The position numbers and the translations under genes were made by a program. Shown here piece after piece: positions 1 through 7,552 of a DNA stretch of 33,932 bases (position 1 is the stretch's first letter; the number at the start of each line of letters is the position of its first letter). Under the pieces are notes generated by a model. It saw nothing but the letters and a program-made list of their open reading frames with translations, did no database searches and had not been told where the DNA came from. This DNA is from Oscillospiraceae bacterium (GTDB taxonomy: Bacteria > Bacillota > Clostridia > Oscillospirales > Ruminococcaceae), in assembly GCA_017521825.1 (NCBI GenBank), contig JAFXBK010000060.1, positions 1-33,932 on the forward strand. The letters are read 5' to 3'.

Positions 1-969
1 ATGAGAAAAATGCTCACCGTTGATGAGATCAACTATAACGCAGACCGCTTCCTTGAACAGATGAACCAGATCGTTGACGTTTCCAAATGTATTGTTGCAA
101 GAAACGGCGACTGGCTTCTTAAACTCGGTTACGTTGAACTTCTCCGCGACGTCGGCGCACATTTTTCCGTTAACAAAATGCTCACCGCTGAATGCGTAAA
201 GAGCCGTTTTGAACGCGGACTTACTTTTCTTGAATTCAACTACATGATCATGCAGAGCTACGACTTCCTCAAACTTTTCCGTGATTATAACTGCACCATG
301 GAACTCGGCGGCGATGACCAGTGGTCCAACATTATCGGCGGTATCGAACTTGTTCGCCGTCTTGAACAGAAAGAAGTTCAGGGCATGACCTTCCAGCTTC
401 TTACCACCAAAGAAGGCAAAAAAATGGGTAAAACCGAAGGCGGCGCTGTTTGGCTTAACCCGACCAAAACCACTCCTTACGATTTCTTCCAGTATTGGAG
501 AAACGTCGGCGATGACGACGTTATCAAATGCCTTAAATTCCTCACTTTTATTCCTGTTGAAGAAATTGAAGAAATGGAAAAAACTTTTGAAGGCGCAAAC
601 ATCAACGCCTGCAAAGAACGCCTTGCTTACGAAGTAACCAAAATTGTTCACGGCGAAGCAGAAGCAGAAAAAGCTCTTGAAGCCGCAAGAGCAATTTTCG
701 CAGGTAAAGGTTCCAGCGAAAACATGCCCACTGTTTCTTTCACCGAAGCAGATTTTGTTGAAGGCAAACTCGCAGTAACTGAAGCTCTTATCAGAGCGGA
801 AATCGCAAAATCCAAAGGCGAAGGCAAACGTCTTATCGAACAGGGCGGTATCACCGTTAACGATGAAAAAATCACCGACGTTTTTGCAACTATCGACAGA
901 AGCGCATTCGACGGCGAAGTTATCCTTAAAAAAGGCAAAAAAATCTTCAAAAAACTTATTGTTGAATAA
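1..969 (+). CDS. tyrS: Tyrosyl-tRNA synthetase, 5'-truncated by window edge
   Basis: This is the C-terminal 322 residues of a class I tyrosyl-tRNA synthetase, which charges tRNA-Tyr in the cytoplasm. The family is usually about 400-420 aa, so roughly 85-95 residues, including the HIGH-type ATP motif, lie before base 1; the ATG at base 1 is almost certainly internal. Visible landmarks are the tyrosine-pocket segment with GGDDQWSNI, the second class I signature in the form KMGKT (bases 421-435, a variant of KMSKS), and a C-terminal S4-like RNA-binding domain containing RLIEQGGITVNDEKI. The gene ends in TAA and is followed by a GC-rich hairpin, so it looks like the last gene of its transcript. 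Identity is confident; only the start is unseen. Confidence 0.95.
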   Translation: MRKMLTVDEINYNADRFLEQMNQIVDVSKCIVARNGDWLLKLGYVELLRDVGAHFSVNKMLTAECVKSRFERGLTFLEFNYMIMQSYDFLKLFRDYNCTMELGGDDQWSNIIGGIELVRRLEQKEVQGMTFQLLTTKEGKKMGKTEGGAVWLNPTKTTPYDFFQYWRNVGDDDVIKCLKFLTFIPVEEIEEMEKTFEGANINACKERLAYEVTKIVHGEAEAEKALEAARAIFAGKGSSENMPTVSFTEADFVEGKLAVTEALIRAEIAKSKGEGKRLIEQGGITVNDEKITDVFATIDRSAFDGEVILKKGKKIFKKLIVE

Positions 970-974
970 TTTTA

Positions 975-1003
975 ATGGCTCCGCTTTTGCGGAGCCGTTT
1001 TGT
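975..1003 (+). terminator. Hairpin terminator after tyrS
   Basis: Perfect 8-bp stem GGCTCCGC / GCGGAGCC (977-984 with 989-996) with a TTTT loop, followed by GTTTTGT. The T-tract is short, so termination may be partial. The next gene's Shine-Dalgarno (AAAGGAG) follows directly. Confidence 0.7.
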
Positions 1004-1015
1004 CAAAGGAGAAAA

Positions 1016-1999
1016 ATGGAATATTATAAACTGAACAGCCTTTATATTGAAGTTACCCACGCCTGCAACCAACATTGCCGACATTGTTATCTCGACGGTG
1101 GAATCCACAAAAAATGCTCGGAAATGACAACCGAACAAATCAAAAAAATTTTTGCGGAATTCAAAGCCCAGGGCGGAAGATACGTAATTTTTACAGGCGG
1201 AGAACCCCTTATGAGAAGCGACGTTTTTGAACTTCTGGATTGCCTTGAAATTCTTGGACTGCGATTTACTTTTGCTTCCAACAGCCTTGGAATGAACAGG
1301 GAGAGGCTTGAAAAACTTGCCTCTTATCGCTGCCTGGAAGAATATTTTACAAGTATTTTAGGTTCCACCGCTGAAAAGCATAAAGCAATTTCCGGAAAAG
1401 ACAGCTTTGAATCCGTTATCAATGCGGTTAAGTTTTTTGATGAAAAAGGAATTCCTACTTTTGTTCAGGCAACTCTTGTAAACGATTATCTTGATGATGT
1501 GGAAGATATTCTTAAACTTTTTTCCGGCTTTCAAAACTGCTCCGTAAAAATAACTCCCGTTGCAAGCCTTGGATGCAAATCCGAAATGGAAAAAGCGGAA
1601 AGCGGCGATATAATTGTTCCCGAAGAAAAATTTGAAATTTTCCATAAAAAACTCAACGACCTTTGCGAAAAATATCCCAACTGTGTGGGCGACGATAATA
1701 TTCTTAACTATGAGCAGATATCGGAAATGATTAACGAATACAGCAAAAATCCGCTTTATTCATTATGCTGGAATTCTGTTTGCGTACGTCCAAACGGCGA
1801 TTTAAGTTTTTCCTATAACATGAACAATCCATTTGTTTTCGGAAAAGCTTATGAAACCATTAAAATTCCGATGGATGAAAAATTTTTCGGATATATAGAA
1901 CTTTTAAAAAAAGCGGATGAACTTGTGCTAACAGAAGCAAAAAATCACGAAGTCGAATATGATACGGCAATTGATAATTATTTAAGCGTGCTCAAATGA
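1016..1999 (+). CDS. Radical SAM protein, function unassigned
   Basis: A 327-aa radical SAM enzyme. The cluster-binding motif CNQHCRHC (Cys17, Cys21, Cys24; CxxxCxxC) is near the N-terminus and is followed by the SAM-contact motif FTGGEPLMR. The C-terminal part has SLCWNSVCVRPNGDLSF, which resembles a reduced SPASM/twitch region but has too few cysteines for two extra 4Fe-4S clusters. The start is the ATG at 1016, behind AAAGGAG; an upstream in-frame extension overlaps tyrS and has no ribosome site. The stop codon lies just before a terminator hairpin, so the gene is probably monocistronic or read through from tyrS. I do not recognise the substrate. The downstream cobalamin operon has its own promoter, so a link to it is not implied. 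Confidence 0.8.
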   Translation: MEYYKLNSLYIEVTHACNQHCRHCYLDGGIHKKCSEMTTEQIKKIFAEFKAQGGRYVIFTGGEPLMRSDVFELLDCLEILGLRFTFASNSLGMNRERLEKLASYRCLEEYFTSILGSTAEKHKAISGKDSFESVINAVKFFDEKGIPTFVQATLVNDYLDDVEDILKLFSGFQNCSVKITPVASLGCKSEMEKAESGDIIVPEEKFEIFHKKLNDLCEKYPNCVGDDNILNYEQISEMINEYSKNPLYSLCWNSVCVRPNGDLSFSYNMNNPFVFGKAYETIKIPMDEKFFGYIELLKKADELVLTEAKNHEVEYDTAIDNYLSVLK

Positions 2000-2017
2000 G
2001 CACGCTTTTCTTTTTTT
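1986..2017 (+). terminator. Intrinsic terminator after the radical SAM gene
   Basis: Stem GCGTGCTC (1986-1993) / GAGCACGC (1998-2005), loop AAAT, then TTTTCTTTTTTT. The stem overlaps the final codons and stop of the radical SAM gene. It also contains GTGCTCAA, the complement of the octamer over-represented across the window. Confidence 0.85.
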
Positions 2018-2036
2018 GCTGGTTTTTATCTTTATA

Positions 2037-2065
2037 TGGAAAATTTTATTAAGCTGTGATATAAT
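2037..2065 (+). promoter_or_regulatory. Probable extended -10 promoter for the cobalamin operon
   Basis: TGATATAAT (2057-2065) matches an extended -10 (TGnTATAAT); the -35 position has only a weak TGGAAA. It lies 32 bp before the small membrane-protein gene that leads into cobT. I looked for cobalamin-riboswitch signatures in the short leader and saw none; there is no room for one. Confidence 0.45.
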
Positions 2066-2096
2066 TGATATATTATAAATTACAAGGTGCGGTTTT

Positions 2097-2327
2097 GTGA
2101 AAAAGAAAATTTTTCTGCTTTCGGTTTCTTCTTTTATATTATTTGTTCTTATTGAACTTTTCACATACTTTTTTTACCACTATTTTACTGCGGAAGGTTT
2201 CGGCGTTTTCTGGCATGCAGAACCTTATAAACCTTTTATAACTTTTCTTTTCGGAATCTGGGGAACAATGTTCCTTTTTTCCGCAATAATTAGTTTACTC
2301 ATCGCTTTGATTTTCTATAAAAAATAA
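2097..2327 (+). CDS. Small two-helix membrane protein ahead of cobT
   Basis: A 76-aa protein starting at GTG 2097 with AAGGTG seven bases upstream. It has two clear hydrophobic segments (about residues 5-28 and 46-73) joined by a short loop rich in aromatic residues (YHYFTAEGFGVFWHAEPYKPF), and ends in a basic YKK tail. It is 21 bp upstream of cobT and probably shares its transcript. I do not recognise the family. Its place in a cobalamin operon makes a transport or membrane-scaffold role conceivable, but the sequence alone does not show this. Confidence 0.6.
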   Translation: MKKKIFLLSVSSFILFVLIELFTYFFYHYFTAEGFGVFWHAEPYKPFITFLFGIWGTMFLFSAIISLLIALIFYKK

Positions 2328-2348
2328 TGTTGATTGGAAGTGAATTTT

Positions 2349-3446
2349 TTGAACGAAAGAATCGAAAAAGCCATTTCTTCAGTTAAACCCGCGGATAAGG
2401 AAATTATGTCCGCCGCAAAGAAAAGACAGGCCGAACTTGCAAAGCCTCCGGGAAGCCTTGGCGTTCTTGAAGAATTATCAATCCGCGTTGCCGGAATGAC
2501 CGGAAAAATTCATAATAAGGCCGAAAAATGCCGCATAATCGTGCTTTGCGCGGATAACGGGGTTTGTGACGAAGGCGTTTCCTGCACTCCGCAATCCGTA
2601 ACCCTTGCCCAAACCATAAATCTCACAAGGGGAATGACCGGTGCTTCCTCACTTGCAAAACATTTCGGCGATGAAATAGTTGTTGTTGATGTTGGCGTTA
2701 TGACCGATTATAACTGCCCGGCTGTAATCAACAAAAAAATTGCCTACGGTACAAAAAATCTATATCTTGAACCGGCCATGACCAGGGAAGAAGCCGAAAA
2801 AGCAATCTGCGTCGGACTTGAAATGGCGGATAAATGCGCCGAAGACGGCGTTGACGCCATCGGTGTTGGCGAAATGGGAATCGGAAACACAACAACTTCT
2901 TCCGCCATCCTTTCCGCTTTTACAAAAACTCCCGCAAAAATAACCGCAGGAAAAGGCGGCGGACTTCTTGACGAAGCATATCTTCATAAAATCGAAGTTA
3001 TCGACGGAGCAATCGAAAAACACAAACCCGATATAAATGACCCTATCGACGTTATTTCAAAAGTCGGCGGACTCGATATTGCCGCAATGTGCGGAGTTTT
3101 CCTTGGTGCCGCCGAACACAGAATTCCCGTTGTTATCGATGGTTTTATTTCAATCGTTGCCGCCCTTTGCGCCGCAAGACTTTGCCCGAACGTCAAAGAC
3201 TACCTTATAGCTTCTCACGCGTCCTTTGAACCCGGTTACGTTCTCGCTATGAACGAACTCGGCCTTGAAGCACCTCTTCTCATGAAAATGCGCCTTGGAG
3301 AGGGAAGCGGCTGTCCTATTATGTTCCGTGTTCTCGATGCGGCTTACGCCATTATGAACGAAATGGCAACTTTTGACGAAGCAAGCATCGATGACAGCTA
3401 TCTTGACGAAATTCGCGAAGGCGATCATTTTACGGTGGAAAGATGA
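2349..3446 (+). CDS. cobT: Nicotinate-nucleotide--dimethylbenzimidazole phosphoribosyltransferase
   Basis: CobT moves the phosphoribosyl group of nicotinate mononucleotide onto a lower-ligand base such as dimethylbenzimidazole, giving the alpha-ribazole phosphate used for the cobalamin nucleotide loop. The protein is 365 aa, close to the usual 350. Recognisable segments are AKPPGSLGVLEELS near the N-terminus, the conserved VGEMGIGNTTTS stretch, GKGGGLLD, and C-terminal MRLGEGSGCP, whose Glu is the family's catalytic base. I chose the TTG at 2349 because GGAAGTG sits seven bases upstream; the earlier in-frame TTG at 2334 has no ribosome site. The gene overlaps cobU by 4 bp (ATGA), indicating translational coupling in a cobT-cobU-cobS-cobU2-cobC operon. 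Confidence 0.95.
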   Translation: MNERIEKAISSVKPADKEIMSAAKKRQAELAKPPGSLGVLEELSIRVAGMTGKIHNKAEKCRIIVLCADNGVCDEGVSCTPQSVTLAQTINLTRGMTGASSLAKHFGDEIVVVDVGVMTDYNCPAVINKKIAYGTKNLYLEPAMTREEAEKAICVGLEMADKCAEDGVDAIGVGEMGIGNTTTSSAILSAFTKTPAKITAGKGGGLLDEAYLHKIEVIDGAIEKHKPDINDPIDVISKVGGLDIAAMCGVFLGAAEHRIPVVIDGFISIVAALCAARLCPNVKDYLIASHASFEPGYVLAMNELGLEAPLLMKMRLGEGSGCPIMFRVLDAAYAIMNEMATFDEASIDDSYLDEIREGDHFTVER

Positions 3447-3985
3447 AAATATATATATCGGGCGGCGCAAAAAACGGAAAATCCATGTTTGCCCAGGAAA
3501 TCGCAAAAAAGCTCTCCTCCGAAGGGCATTTGTGGTACCTTGCAACAATGGAACCCCGGGATAACGAGGACGATGCAAGGGTTTTGCGCCACAGAAAAGA
3601 AAGAGCGGGCTGGGGCTTTAAAACCGCCGAATGGGGCAGAAATATCACAGAGCACAGCGAAGAATTTGACTGTAAAGGCACTTACCTTGTCGATAGTGTT
3701 ACCGCGCTTTTATCCAACGAAATGTTCGGCGGAATGAGCGGTGAAATCAATAAACCCGCCGCAGAAAAAGTTGCAAGGGAACTTATCGAATTTTCCGAAT
3801 CCGTTGAAAACGTTGTTTTTGTTTCCGATAACATTTTCTGCGACGCGGCTTTTTATGACGATTGGACCGATTCTTACAGAGAAGGACTTGCCGAAGTTGA
3901 CCGTAGGGTTGCGGAAAAATGCGACGTTGTGGCGGAATTTTCCTGCAACCAGATTATTTTTTATAAAGGGGCTGAACTTGTTTGA
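3443..3985 (+). CDS. cobU: Adenosylcobinamide kinase / adenosylcobinamide-phosphate guanylyltransferase
   Basis: CobU phosphorylates adenosylcobinamide and then adds GMP to give adenosylcobinamide-GDP, the substrate of CobS. The 180-aa length is typical. The N-terminal P-loop is GGAKNGKS (residues 7-14, family form GGARSGKS). The segment RVLRHRKERAGWGFKTAEW carries the RHRxxRxxxW signature with the His that is guanylylated in characterised enzymes, and LVDSVTALLSNEMF is the conserved Walker B-like region. It starts in an ATGA overlap with cobT and its TGA overlaps the TTG of cobS, so the three genes are tightly coupled. A second, shorter CobU-like gene lies two genes downstream. Confidence 0.93.
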   Translation: MKIYISGGAKNGKSMFAQEIAKKLSSEGHLWYLATMEPRDNEDDARVLRHRKERAGWGFKTAEWGRNITEHSEEFDCKGTYLVDSVTALLSNEMFGGMSGEINKPAAEKVARELIEFSESVENVVFVSDNIFCDAAFYDDWTDSYREGLAEVDRRVAEKCDVVAEFSCNQIIFYKGAELV

Positions 3986-4731
3986 AAAAACTTCTTAAAG
4001 CATTTTGCATGAGTTTCAGCATGTTCTGTGCAATTCCAACGCCTTTTTCCCATGTTTGGGAAGATTCCGTCCGCTCGCTTATGCTTGTTGTTTTTCCCTT
4101 TGTCGGAACAATAATCGGCGGGATCTGGGCGCTGGTTGCTTTTTTGCTTGATAAAATAAACTGTCCTCAGATGTTCGCTGCAGCAGTTCTTGCGCTTTTG
4201 CCGTATCTGCTTACCGGCGGAATCCATCTTGACGGATATATGGATTGCTGCGACGCGATTTTTTCCCGCAGACCACTTGAAAAGAAAAGGGAAATCCTTA
4301 AAGATTCCCACGTTGGTTCCTTTGCGGTAATCGCTCTTGCGATGCTTTTTATGCTTAGTTTCGCTTCTTTTGCAAGCAGAACCGGCGAAGCATGGCCGCT
4401 TATAATAATCTGCACCGTTTCCCGTGCATGCAGTGCAATCGGCGTTTCAACTCTTCGTCCTATGAGCCACAGCGAATATGCCGGAAACTTCCAGCAGGGA
4501 ATCAGTAAAGGAAACGTAATCGCTCTTTGCGCTATTCTTATTGTATCGCTTGCGCTTTCCGCCTATCTTTTCGGCATCAGTGGAATTATTGTCTCTTTTG
4601 CTACAATTTTGGGATACGTAATTTCCACAGCTTATGCTTTCAAAAATCTCGACGGTTTTTCCGGCGACGTTACCGGGTTCGGTCATACCATTGCGGAACT
4701 TTTCGGAGTTTTTGCTTTAACCCTTATGTAA
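3982..4731 (+). CDS. cobS: Cobalamin synthase (adenosylcobinamide-GDP ribazoletransferase)
   Basis: CobS is the integral-membrane enzyme that joins adenosylcobinamide-GDP to alpha-ribazole (phosphate), completing the nucleotide loop. The 249-aa protein has about six hydrophobic segments and the family's Asp-rich active-site motif GGIHLDGYMDCCDAI (about residues 74-88). The start is a TTG at 3982 that overlaps the cobU stop by 4 bp. Its C-terminus ends just before the Shine-Dalgarno AAGGAG of the next gene; a CCTTA/TAAGG mini-palindrome straddles the stop codon there. Confidence 0.93.
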   Translation: MKKLLKAFCMSFSMFCAIPTPFSHVWEDSVRSLMLVVFPFVGTIIGGIWALVAFLLDKINCPQMFAAAVLALLPYLLTGGIHLDGYMDCCDAIFSRRPLEKKREILKDSHVGSFAVIALAMLFMLSFASFASRTGEAWPLIIICTVSRACSAIGVSTLRPMSHSEYAGNFQQGISKGNVIALCAILIVSLALSAYLFGISGIIVSFATILGYVISTAYAFKNLDGFSGDVTGFGHTIAELFGVFALTLM

Positions 4732-4741
4732 GGAGAATTTT

Positions 4742-5119
4742 ATGGAACTTATAATCGGCGGCGCTTTTCAGGGGAAAACCGCTTTTGCTAAAGAAAATTT
4801 CGGGATTTTTGAAGATGAAATCTTTGTATGCAACAAGGATTCCGCTCCGGAATTTGATAAAAAATGTATAACCCATATCGAACGCTTCAGCTTCTGGTGC
4901 GTTGAGCACGGTTTTGAACCGGCGGAATATTTTTTTGAGCACGCAAAAAATATTGAAGATAAAATCATCATTTCCGACGATATTTCCTGCGGCGTTGTTC
5001 CCGTTGATAAAACTGAAAGAGCCTGGCGCGAAGCCAACGGAAGGCTTCTTATAAAGCTTTCCAAAGAAGCCGAGCACGTAACAAGAATTTTTTGCGGACT
5101 TTCCCAGAGGTTGAAATAG
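4742..5119 (+). CDS. Short CobU-like P-loop protein
   Basis: A 125-aa protein starting MELIIGGAFQGKTAFAKE, with a P-loop GGAFQGKT like that of CobU but without the RHRxxRxxxW guanylylation segment. It keeps IISDDISCGVVPVDKTERAWREANGRL, which matches the C-terminal CobU pattern (D(E)xGxGxxP...R.wr...G.lnq). It therefore reads as a shortened CobU paralog, perhaps a stand-alone adenosylcobinamide kinase or another nucleotide-loop enzyme. Such short forms accompany cobU in some Clostridia; the exact reaction is not established here. It has AAGGAG seven bases upstream and is one base from cobC, so it is a member of the operon. Confidence 0.75.
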   Translation: MELIIGGAFQGKTAFAKENFGIFEDEIFVCNKDSAPEFDKKCITHIERFSFWCVEHGFEPAEYFFEHAKNIEDKIIISDDISCGVVPVDKTERAWREANGRLLIKLSKEAEHVTRIFCGLSQRLK

Positions 5120-5120
5120 T

Positions 5121-5714
5121 ATGAGCACGATCTATCTTTTCCGCCACGGAATTACCGAAGGCAACAAGCGCCGTTTATATTACGGAAGCACCGATATTCC
5201 GCTTATCGAAGAGGGAATTGAAGCCATTAAAACCCGCAAGGAAGCAGGAATTTATCCGGATTTAAGCGGTTTTAAGGTAATTACAACGGATTTGAAACGC
5301 ACCGAACAAACCCTTTTTGAAATGTACGGAAGGGAAGTTTCCCACGAAACCGACCCGAGAATGAGAGAATTCAGTTTCGGCGATTTCGAAATGAAAAGTT
5401 ACGAGGAACTTAAAAACAGGGAAGACTATCAGGCATGGATAACCGGCGACAACTGGAGAAATATCTGCCCCAACGGTGAAAGCGGCGAAATCATGCTGAA
5501 CCGTTCGCTTGATGCTATGGAAGATTACATCGGAACCGACTGCATAATCGTTTGCCACGGCGGCGTTATTGCCGGTTTAATGCTCACCTGGTTCCCGGGT
5601 GATGAAACTGCCGAGCATTTTTATGCGTGGCAGCCAAAGCCTTCCGAAGGCTACAGAATCGATTTTGACAATGAATTAAAACCAATTTCCTATAAAAAAA
5701 TAGCGCTTGAATAA
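5121..5714 (+). CDS. cobC: Alpha-ribazole phosphatase-type histidine phosphatase
   Basis: A 197-aa member of the histidine phosphatase (phosphoglycerate-mutase-like) superfamily. The catalytic RHG motif is in YLFRHGITEGNKRRLYYG at the N-terminus, and the second conserved His is in VCHGGVIAGLM. In a cobT-cobU-cobS operon the fitting role is removal of the 5' phosphate from alpha-ribazole phosphate or adenosylcobalamin phosphate. The gene is the last of the operon, begins two bases after the short CobU-like gene, and is followed at once by an intrinsic terminator. The assignment as CobC rests on the family plus the operon; the fold alone is not specific. Confidence 0.87.
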   Translation: MSTIYLFRHGITEGNKRRLYYGSTDIPLIEEGIEAIKTRKEAGIYPDLSGFKVITTDLKRTEQTLFEMYGREVSHETDPRMREFSFGDFEMKSYEELKNREDYQAWITGDNWRNICPNGESGEIMLNRSLDAMEDYIGTDCIIVCHGGVIAGLMLTWFPGDETAEHFYAWQPKPSEGYRIDFDNELKPISYKKIALE

Positions 5715-5715
5715 A

Positions 5716-5746
5716 AAATACCCGCTCTTTGAGCGGGTATTTTTTT
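5716..5746 (+). terminator. Terminator closing the cobalamin operon
   Basis: Stem ATACCCGCTC (5718-5727) / GAGCGGGTAT (5731-5740), loop TTT, then TTTTTT. On the minus strand an A/T-rich flank also gives a T-run, so it can serve the convergent DUF4179 gene. Confidence 0.9.
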
Positions 5747-6875
5747 ACGGAATTCTGAATGTGACCTCCCAATCTCCGTCAACATAATTCTGATATTTCC
5801 AATATCTTTCATAAAGACGGCATCCCTCAATTTCTTCCGAAGAAATATCAAAAGTATAATCGACCCATGTTTCTGTTGGAGCAAAATAATTAGGTTCTAT
5901 TTCTTCGAAGTTATTTATATATTTCATGTTTGTTGCATGTATTTCTTCACCATTTCTATCATAAATTGTCAAAAATCCGATATGGTCGCTGTAATGTCTG
6001 TTTCCGTAATAAACTTTTATGTGAAGCTTATTATCAATAAATCCCATTGCAACAAATTCCGCGCCGGTTTCGGAAACATAAAATGTTTCGTTTGACGCAA
6101 GATACTTTTCAATTTCTTCATCATATCTTTCATATTCGAAATACCAATCATTCAATTTCAAAATATTTTGAATAACTCTTGGAATCCTCTCATATGTAAA
6201 ACGATAAAATTTACCTTTAAGAGAACCGGGTTCAAATTTATTTTTAAGTTTTTTGTATCCTGTTATTTCGGTTTCGTATTTAGGTTCAAGCTCTGCCTTG
6301 GTTAAATCTATTTCATCTACAAAACCTTCCGGTTCAATTCTTCCGCTAAGAAAACATCCAACTGAAAAATTTACTTTTTTCCAAGGAATTTTAAGTCCAC
6401 CATTTTGGTCTATTGTTATCAGAAATGTTGCCGTTTGGGTTTTCTCATCATAACCGATTTTAGTACAGTTTCCCATAAATCCAAGTGGAAGATTAAACAT
6501 AACACTATCATATAAATCTATGGTTTCATCAATTCTCTTTTCTTCAAGATCCTGCATTGAAATATAAACATATGCTCTTTTTCCTTCTCTTTTTGCAGAA
6601 ACAATTTCCATTTTAATTCCGTTATTTTCGTCAGAAATGTTCACAGGCTTGAGATTCATAGCAATATTCGGAAAAATGGTATAAAGAATTTCATCAAGAT
6701 TCGGGTTATATTCTCGCGCAAAAGAGGTTATTCCAAAAATCAGAAGAATAATCAATGCCGCCACCAAAGCAAGAACCTTTTTTGCGCCAAGTCTTCTTTT
6801 TCTTATTTCTCTTGCTTCGATAATAAGTTCTTCGTCAATCATTCCGATGGCGTCCATTATTTTATCACCGTTCAC
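5745..6875 (-). CDS. DUF4179-type membrane protein, probable anti-sigma partner
   Basis: A 376-aa protein with a short cytoplasmic N-terminus (DAIGMIDEELIIEAREIRKR), one transmembrane helix (KVLALVAALIILLIFGITSF, about residues 28-47) and a large extracytoplasmic part rich in beta-strand-like sequence. This layout matches DUF4179 proteins found behind ECF-type sigma factors in Firmicutes, which are thought to act as anti-sigma factors or sensors. I chose the GTG at 6875, which has AGAAGGTG six bases upstream and overlaps the sigma gene by 11 bp; the ATG at 6857 is the alternative. Coupling to the sigma gene supports a sigma/anti-sigma pair. The signal sensed is unknown. Confidence 0.8.
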   Translation of the reverse strand: MNGDKIMDAIGMIDEELIIEAREIRKRRLGAKKVLALVAALIILLIFGITSFAREYNPNLDEILYTIFPNIAMNLKPVNISDENNGIKMEIVSAKREGKRAYVYISMQDLEEKRIDETIDLYDSVMFNLPLGFMGNCTKIGYDEKTQTATFLITIDQNGGLKIPWKKVNFSVGCFLSGRIEPEGFVDEIDLTKAELEPKYETEITGYKKLKNKFEPGSLKGKFYRFTYERIPRVIQNILKLNDWYFEYERYDEEIEKYLASNETFYVSETGAEFVAMGFIDNKLHIKVYYGNRHYSDHIGFLTIYDRNGEEIHATNMKYINNFEEIEPNYFAPTETWVDYTFDISSEEIEGCRLYERYWKYQNYVDGDWEVTFRIP

Positions 6876-7431
6876 AAAGAACACCTTCTTTCTCAAGATG
6901 TGACAAAATCTTTTTTCGCGTTCTGTGAAGCATCGAAGCAACTTTGCTCTGGCTGAAGCCGAACTGCTTTGAAATATCCGAAAGGGAATCCAGATAATAA
7001 TACCTGCAGACAAAAATTTTTCTTTCGGTTTCCGGAAGTTTTTTCAGATAATCCGAAATCATTTTCGCAAGTTCCTTTGCTTCGATTTCATCGTAAATAT
7101 TGCTTTTATCCGGAACACATTCTTCAATTTCCTCAAAAGCAACGTCAATTTCTCCGCCGCCGCGTTTTTCCATTTTTTTGGATCTGTATCGGTTAAGGCT
7201 TATATATCTTGTAATTTTGCTGAGAAAAGCAGAAAAAATATTCGGTTTTTCCGGAGGAATTGCGTTCCATGCGCTCATATATGTATCGTTTACGCTTTCT
7301 TCGGAATCTTCGTTATCCGAAAGAATATTGAAAGCGATTTTATAAAGATAATTACCGTATTTTTCTGCGGTTTCGGAAATTGCCGATTCGTTTCTTTCAA
7401 AATAAAGTTCGATTATTTTTTCATCTTCCAA
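6865..7431 (-). CDS. ECF-type sigma-70 family RNA polymerase sigma factor
   Basis: A 188-aa sigma factor with region 2 (ILSDNEDSEESVNDTYMSAW, then the FLSKITRYISLNRYRSKK segment) and a C-terminal region 4 helix-turn-helix (LPETERKIFVCRYYYLDSLS followed by DISKQFGFSQSKVASMLHRT). The size and absence of region 3 place it in the ECF-like group. The start is TTG at 7431, seven bases after GGTGGTGA. It is followed by the overlapping DUF4179 gene, so the pair is translated together. It probably drives a small regulon in response to an envelope signal; the promoter it recognises is not evident in this window. Confidence 0.87.
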   Translation of the reverse strand: MEDEKIIELYFERNESAISETAEKYGNYLYKIAFNILSDNEDSEESVNDTYMSAWNAIPPEKPNIFSAFLSKITRYISLNRYRSKKMEKRGGGEIDVAFEEIEECVPDKSNIYDEIEAKELAKMISDYLKKLPETERKIFVCRYYYLDSLSDISKQFGFSQSKVASMLHRTRKKILSHLEKEGVLCER

Positions 7432-7516
7432 AATTTTGTCACCACCTTTTAAAACTATTAAAGGCCTTCAACTATATAGTAACATTTTTTCAATTAATTT
7501 TGCATATAAAAAGAAA

Positions 7517-7552
7517 AAAATCCGGAAAGGGAAGTCCCTTCCGGATTTTTCT
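7517..7552. terminator. Terminator after the TIM-barrel gene
   Basis: Near-perfect inverted repeat around AATCCGGAA...TTCCGGATTTTT with poly-A on one side and poly-T on the other. It lies just past the minus-strand TIM-barrel stop codon at 7553 and upstream of the sigma gene, so it insulates the two minus-strand units. Confidence 0.85.

Noticed and set aside
863-1015. N-terminal extension of the radical SAM gene
   Set aside because: It overlaps tyrS in another frame and passes through a terminator; the ATG at 1016 follows AAAGGAG.
2018-2348. Cobalamin riboswitch upstream of the cob operon
   Set aside because: The leader is about 30 nt and no B12-box-like sequence is visible there.
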